Below are positions 59,686-64,000 of a stretch of DNA of 64,000 bases, piece after piece. Source of the stretch: JBFMHP01 sp964557295 (GTDB lineage Bacteria; Pseudomonadota; Gammaproteobacteria; RBG-16-57-12); contig CAZKZP010000009.1 of the NCBI GenBank assembly GCA_964557295.1, forward strand, positions 17,751-81,750, written 5' to 3'. Position numbers and translations under genes: made by a program. The notes beneath the pieces are model-generated. The model saw only the letters and a program-made list of their open reading frames with translations, was not told where the DNA came from and did no database searches. Positions within the stretch are counted from its first letter, which is position 1, and every line of letters begins with the position of its first letter.

Positions 59686-62202
59686 CTAATGCTGCCACTT
59701 GATCAGACTCAATTCCGTTGGGATGAGCGCGGCCGGGTGATATGGCACCACGCGCGGGGTGTAGTCGTCGGGGGAGTTCTCCTTGGCGAGGATGGCCTGG
59801 TAGATGTAGCCGTTGAGGGTGCCGGGGATGGGCTTGATGCGCTCCATGGGGGCGATGTGCGCGGGGCCGCCGACCTCGGGATTGGCGTAGAGCTGCACGC
59901 GTACATGCTCCGGCGCGATCGGGCCGAGGTAGAGCTGGGTCTTGTAGAGGATGTGGTCATCCTCCGGATGCAGTTCGGTGGCGCCGAAGCGGATCGCCGG
60001 CCAGTGGTGTTTCAATTCCTGCTCCCAGCGGCGCAGCGTCTTGGCCAGTTCGCCGCCGTGGGCGGTGCGTTCCTGATAGGCACGGGCGGCCGGTAGATAC
60101 AGCCGCTCGGCGTACTCGCGCATCATGCGGTTGGTGCTGAAGCGCGGGGCGAGCTGGGCCATGCTGTTGCGCATGCGCGCCACCCAGTCGCAGGGCAGGT
60201 CCAGTTCCATGCAGCCGTAGAATTCCGGGATGACCTGCTGTTCCAGCAGCTCGTAGAGCTGCGCGGCATCGCGCGCATCGGACTCCGGGCCGTGCGCGCC
60301 GTCATCGCCCAGGGCCCAGCCGACCTCCGGGCTATAGGCCTCGGCCCACCAGCCGTCGAGCACCGAGAGATTCAATCCCCCGTTGACCAGCACCTTCATG
60401 CCGCTGGTGCCGCAGGCCTCCCAGGGGCGACGCGGGGTGTTGATCCACACATCCACGCCCTGCACCATCTCCTGGGCCAGGGCGATGTCGTAGTCTTCGA
60501 GATACACCACCCGCCCCTGCACCTCCGGCCGTTTGGAGAATTCCACCCACGCGCGCACGAAACGCTTGCCGATGTCATCGCGCGGATGGGCCTTGCCGGC
60601 GATGATCAGCTGGGCCGGGCGCTTGGGGTGGGTGAGCAGGCGGACCAAGCGCTCCGGGTCATGCAGCAGGAGGTTGGGGCGTTTGTACTCGGCGAAGCGC
60701 CGGGCGAATCCCAGCGTGAGGGTGTTGGGGTCGAGGATTTCCTGGGCCTGGGCGACGGTGTGCGCATCGGCGCCGCGTTGTCCGAGCTGGCGGGCGTAAC
60801 GCTCGCGCGCGTAGTTGATCAGATCGGCGCGTTCGCGCGCCTTGAAGGTCCAGAGTTCCTCGTCACTGAGCTGGGCGATGGCCTCGACCAGGGATTCGGT
60901 GTCGCCGAGCCAGCGGTCCTTGCTCGCCGCGCGGGTCCAGAGTTCGTCGGACCAGGCCGAGTCCCACGAGGGTACGTGGATGCCGTTGGTGACATGGCTG
61001 ATGGGGATCTCCTCCAGCGGCCAGCGCGGGAAGAGGTCGCGGAAGATCCGGCGGCTGACCGCGCCGTGCAGCTGGCTCACGCCATTGGTGTGGGCGCAGG
61101 TGCGCAGCGCCAGATAGGCCATGTTGAAGGGTTCGTCGTTGTCGCCATGGTCCCGGCGCCCCAGCACGGCGATGTCGTGCGGGCTGACCTTCAAGGCGGC
61201 GGCATAGTCGCGGCCGTACTTCAGCACCATCGCCTCGGGATAGGCGTCGAATCCGGCCGGCACCGGCGTGTGCGTGGTGAAGATGTTGCCGGCGCGCGTG
61301 GTCCACAGTGCCTCCCAGAAGTCCACCCCGTGGTGTTCCATGTAGCAGCGGGCGCGCTCCAGGGTGACGAAGGCGGCATGACCTTCGTTGAGGTGGCAGA
61401 GGTCGATCTCCAGCCCCAGCGCCTCGATCACCCGCCAGCCGCAGATGCCGAGCGCGATCTCCTGGATCAGCCGGTTTTCCTCGCCGCCGCCGTAGAGCTG
61501 GCTGGTGATGCCGCGATCGACCGGGGTGTTGAGCGGGTCGTTGCTGTCGAGCAGATAGAGGGTGACGCGGCCCACCTGCGCCTGCCAGACGCGAAACCGC
61601 ACGCGGCGGCCGGGAAAGTCGGCGTAGACGTGCAGCCAGCCGCCGTCGGGACCGCGCGCCGGGGCGACCGGCAGGCTGGTCGGATCGTTGTAGGGATAGG
61701 TCTCCAGCTGCCAGCCGTGGTCGTCGACGCTCTGGCGGAAATAGCCTTCCTGATACAGCAGGCCGATGCCGGTCACCGGGACGCAGAGGTCGCTGGCGGC
61801 CTTGAGGAAATCGCCGGCGAGGATGCCCAGCCCGCCGGCATACAGCGGCAGCGCCGTGCCCAGGCCGAACTCCATGCTGAAATAGGCGATGCCCTTGAGA
61901 CAGCACCCGGCATGGGTCTCGCCGTACCAGCCGAGCTGGCAGGCGTAGGCATCGCGCGCGGCGCGCAGTTCTTCGAGCTGCGCCTTGAATTGGGCGTTGC
62001 CGGCCAGTTCCTCCAGCCGTTCCTGGGAGAGGTTCTGCAGGATCACATAGGGGTTTTTGATGCGCTCCCAGATCTCGGGGTCCAGGGTCTTCCACAGCGC
62101 ATCGGCGCCGTGGCTCCAGGTCCAGCGCAGGTCGGTGGTCAGATCCAGCAGCGAGTCCAGGCCATTGGGCAGCTCACGGCTGAGATAGGGGATGGACTTC
62201 AT
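59686..62202 (-). CDS. Alpha-glucan (glycogen/maltodextrin) phosphorylase, short GlgP-like family
   Basis: An 838-residue enzyme of the alpha-glucan phosphorylase family that lacks the regulatory N-terminus of classical GlgP. It releases glucose 1-phosphate from glucans with PLP. Visible parts are FSMEFGLGTALPLYAGGLGILAGD, HLNEGHAAFVTLER, the pyrophosphate/PLP segment ACGTSGMKVLVNGGLNLSVL with the Lys that holds PLP, and GFARRFAEYKRPNLLL. The ATG overlaps the phosphoketolase stop by 4 bases, so the two are one operon. Glucose 1-phosphate from this enzyme could feed the phosphoketolase route. Cytoplasmic. Confidence 0.94.
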   Translation of the reverse strand: MKSIPYLSRELPNGLDSLLDLTTDLRWTWSHGADALWKTLDPEIWERIKNPYVILQNLSQERLEELAGNAQFKAQLEELRAARDAYACQLGWYGETHAGCCLKGIAYFSMEFGLGTALPLYAGGLGILAGDFLKAASDLCVPVTGIGLLYQEGYFRQSVDDHGWQLETYPYNDPTSLPVAPARGPDGGWLHVYADFPGRRVRFRVWQAQVGRVTLYLLDSNDPLNTPVDRGITSQLYGGGEENRLIQEIALGICGWRVIEALGLEIDLCHLNEGHAAFVTLERARCYMEHHGVDFWEALWTTRAGNIFTTHTPVPAGFDAYPEAMVLKYGRDYAAALKVSPHDIAVLGRRDHGDNDEPFNMAYLALRTCAHTNGVSQLHGAVSRRIFRDLFPRWPLEEIPISHVTNGIHVPSWDSAWSDELWTRAASKDRWLGDTESLVEAIAQLSDEELWTFKARERADLINYARERYARQLGQRGADAHTVAQAQEILDPNTLTLGFARRFAEYKRPNLLLHDPERLVRLLTHPKRPAQLIIAGKAHPRDDIGKRFVRAWVEFSKRPEVQGRVVYLEDYDIALAQEMVQGVDVWINTPRRPWEACGTSGMKVLVNGGLNLSVLDGWWAEAYSPEVGWALGDDGAHGPESDARDAAQLYELLEQQVIPEFYGCMELDLPCDWVARMRNSMAQLAPRFSTNRMMREYAERLYLPAARAYQERTAHGGELAKTLRRWEQELKHHWPAIRFGATELHPEDDHILYKTQLYLGPIAPEHVRVQLYANPEVGGPAHIAPMERIKPIPGTLNGYIYQAILAKENSPDDYTPRVVPYHPAALIPTELSLIKWQH

Positions 62203-64000
62203 GGGCGCTCTCCTTCAGGCCATTGCCAGTTCAGGATCTCCGGCATGTCCTGGCCGTGCCGGGCGATGTAATGGCGATGTTCGATCAGCCGGTCGCGCAC
62301 ATACTGCTTGGTGTAGGCGGCGGTGTAGCCGAGCTTGGGCACGCGGTCGATGACATCGGCCACCAGGTGGAAGCGGTCGATGTCATTACGCACCGCCATG
62401 TCGAACGGCGTGGTGGTGGTGCCTTCCTCCTTGTAGCCGCGCACGTGCAGGTTCTTGTGATTGGTGCGACGGTAGGTCAGGCGATGGATCAGCCAGGGAT
62501 AGCCGTGATAGGCGAAGATGATCGGCTTGTCGGTAGTGAACAGGGTGTCGAAGTCCTTGTTCGACAGCCCGTGCGGGTGTTCCTCCTGGGGTTGCAGCGT
62601 CATCAGGTCGACCACGTTGATCACGCGGATCTTGAGATCCGGCACCTGCTGGCGCAGCAGATCCACCGCTGCCAGCGTCTCCAGCGTGGGCACATCCCCG
62701 GCGCAGGCCATGACCACATCGGGCTCGCCGTCGCGATCGTTGCTGGCCCATTCCCAGATGCCGATGCCGGCCGAGCAGTGCTTGACCGCTGCCTCACAAT
62801 CCAGCCATTGCAGCTGCGGCTGCTTGCCGGCGACGATCACGTTGATGAAATTGCGCGAGCGCAGGCACTGGTCGGCCACGCACAGCAAGGTGTTGGCATC
62901 CGGCGGCAGATAGACGCGGATCACGTCGGCCTTCTTGTTCACCACATGATCGATGAAGCCGGGGTCTTGGTGCGAGAAGCCGTTGTGGTCCTGGCGCCAG
63001 ACGTGCGAGGTCAGCAGGTAATTGAGCGAGGCGATGGGCCGCCGCCACGGGACTTCCTTGCTCACCTTGAGCCACTTGGCGTGCTGGTTGAACATCGAAT
63101 CGATGATGTGGATGAAGGCCTCGTAGCAGGAGAAGAACCCGTGGCGGCCGGTGAGCAGATAGCCCTCCAGCCAGCCCTGGCAGGTGTGCTCGGAGAGGAT
63201 CTCCATCACCCGGCCGTCTTGGGCGAGGTGGTCGTCCTCGGGCAGGATCTCGGCCATCCAGGCGCGGTCGGTGACCTCGAACAAGGCCCCCAACCGGTTG
63301 GAGGCGGTTTCATCGGGACCGACCACGCGGAAGTTGCGCCGCGCTGCATTGAGCTTCATCACATCGCGCAACATCGCGCCCAGTACGCGGGTGGCCTCGG
63401 CCTCCACGCGGCCGGGCTGGTCGACAGTGAGCGCATACTCACGGAAGTCCGGCATGCGCAGGTCGCGCAGCAGCACACCGCCGTTGGCGTGCGGGTTGCT
63501 GCCCATGCGCCGCTGGCCGCGCGGGGCCAACTCTGCCAGCTCGGGGCGCAGGCGGCCGGTCTCGTCGAACAGCTCCTCGGGGCGATAGCTCTTGAGCCAC
63601 TCCTCGAGCAGCGCCAGGTGGCCGGGCTTCTCCGCCAGCTCGGCGAAGGGCACCTGATGCGAGCGCCAATAGTCCTCGGCCTTCTTGCCGTCGACCGTCT
63701 TCGGGCCGGTCCAGCCCTTGGGGCTGCGCAGGACGATCATCGGCCAGCGCGGCCGCGCGCGCTCGCCCTCCACGCGCGCGCCGTGCTGGATGGCGCGGAT
63801 CTCGGCAATCACCGTCTCCAGCGTGGCGGCCATTTGCTGATGCATCGCCGCCGGCTCGTGGCCTTCGACGAAATACGGGCGGTAACCGTAGCCGGTGAAC
63901 AGGCTCGCCAGTTCCTCGTGGCTGATGCGCGCCAGCAGCGTCGGGGTGGCGATCTTGTAGCCGTTCAGGTGCAGGATCGGCAGCACCGCGCCGTCGCCGA
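62199..64000 (-). CDS. xfp: Phosphoketolase, C-terminal three-quarters (truncated by window edge)
   Basis: About 600 residues are visible; the N-terminal thiamine-binding start lies beyond the window. The frame enters as GDGAVLPILHLNGYKIATPT. Family motifs include GYGYRPYFVEG, PMIVLRSPKGWTGPK, GPDETASNRLGALFEV, EGYLLTGRHGFFSCYEAF and SHVWRQDHNGFSHQDPGF. The enzyme splits xylulose 5-phosphate and/or fructose 6-phosphate with phosphate to acetyl phosphate. It is coupled by overlap to the downstream glucan phosphorylase gene. No acetate kinase is in view. Confidence 0.96.
   Translation of the reverse strand, partial: GDGAVLPILHLNGYKIATPTLLARISHEELASLFTGYGYRPYFVEGHEPAAMHQQMAATLETVIAEIRAIQHGARVEGERARPRWPMIVLRSPKGWTGPKTVDGKKAEDYWRSHQVPFAELAEKPGHLALLEEWLKSYRPEELFDETGRLRPELAELAPRGQRRMGSNPHANGGVLLRDLRMPDFREYALTVDQPGRVEAEATRVLGAMLRDVMKLNAARRNFRVVGPDETASNRLGALFEVTDRAWMAEILPEDDHLAQDGRVMEILSEHTCQGWLEGYLLTGRHGFFSCYEAFIHIIDSMFNQHAKWLKVSKEVPWRRPIASLNYLLTSHVWRQDHNGFSHQDPGFIDHVVNKKADVIRVYLPPDANTLLCVADQCLRSRNFINVIVAGKQPQLQWLDCEAAVKHCSAGIGIWEWASNDRDGEPDVVMACAGDVPTLETLAAVDLLRQQVPDLKIRVINVVDLMTLQPQEEHPHGLSNKDFDTLFTTDKPIIFAYHGYPWLIHRLTYRRTNHKNLHVRGYKEEGTTTTPFDMAVRNDIDRFHLVADVIDRVPKLGYTAAYTKQYVRDRLIEHRHYIARHGQDMPEILNWQWPEGERP

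Noticed and set aside
60292..62271. Long plus-strand frame opposite the glucan phosphorylase
   Set aside because: Antisense shadow of a recognised enzyme; no domain and no ribosome site.

Overview
The window is GC-rich chromosomal DNA from a Gram-negative bacterium, most likely a gammaproteobacterium. The evidence is the Gram-negative-type insertion in GyrB, a YqcC protein, an HAE1-type RND pump, UbiD, class 2 PyrD, and two complete minor-pilin/PilY1 operons of the type IV pilus (T4P). It looks like a draft assembly: two runs of exactly 10 Ns each fall inside a gene, and two further genes carry single-base-type frameshifts. No rRNA, tRNA, CRISPR array, intact insertion sequence or prophage was recognised. 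Layout 1-11 kb: the 3' end of gyrB; a small secreted acidic protein; a two-gene peptide-modification unit (GNAT acetyltransferase fused to a C39-like peptidase, then a RimK-like ATP-grasp ligase); a tethered cytochrome c; a hexose-6-phosphate mutarotase-like protein; a PAS-GGDEF-EAL protein; and a subtilisin-like protease divergent from a small protein that resembles its own pro-region. 11-21 kb: a PEP-CTERM surface protein beside a decayed PEP-CTERM fragment, a large secreted Asp-box/DUF11 protein with a CFI-box C-terminus, an RND efflux adaptor/pump pair, a DUF2189 membrane protein and a CBS-like membrane protein. 22-38 kb is the centrepiece. T4P operon A runs on the minus strand (fimT, pilV, pilW, pilX, a small CxxC protein, pilY1, pilE). 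T4P operon B runs on the plus strand (pilE, fimT, pilV, pilW, pilX, pilY1). They point away from each other around a three-gene unit for an outer-membrane barrel, an ankyrin lipoprotein and a DUF2846-like protein. A DsbC-like disulfide isomerase follows operon B, whose pilins are cysteine-rich. 39-53 kb: ubiD; a large Hpt-REC-REC-PAS-GAF hybrid kinase divergent from a REC-HD-GYP protein; cytochrome b561; yqcC-murI; pyrD; a 3-mercaptopyruvate sulfurtransferase; a DUF504 protein; a secreted cysteine-rich protein with Kazal and pacifastin inhibitor domains; a 2Fe-2S ferredoxin; and a large anchored protein of unknown role. 53-64 kb: NnrU, a NarL-type kinase/regulator pair, a PilZ-like protein, a diguanylate cyclase, a frameshifted small gene, and an overlapping alpha-glucan phosphorylase/phosphoketolase pair that runs off the window edge. 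Several cyclic-di-GMP proteins (GGDEF-EAL, HD-GYP, GGDEF, probable PilZ) share the region with the T4P operons, which suggests surface attachment or twitching under c-di-GMP control. Intergenic DNA carries a family of REP/BIME-like palindromes with a GTAGGAGC head, a second composite repeat in two copies, and a 28-bp dispersed repeat.
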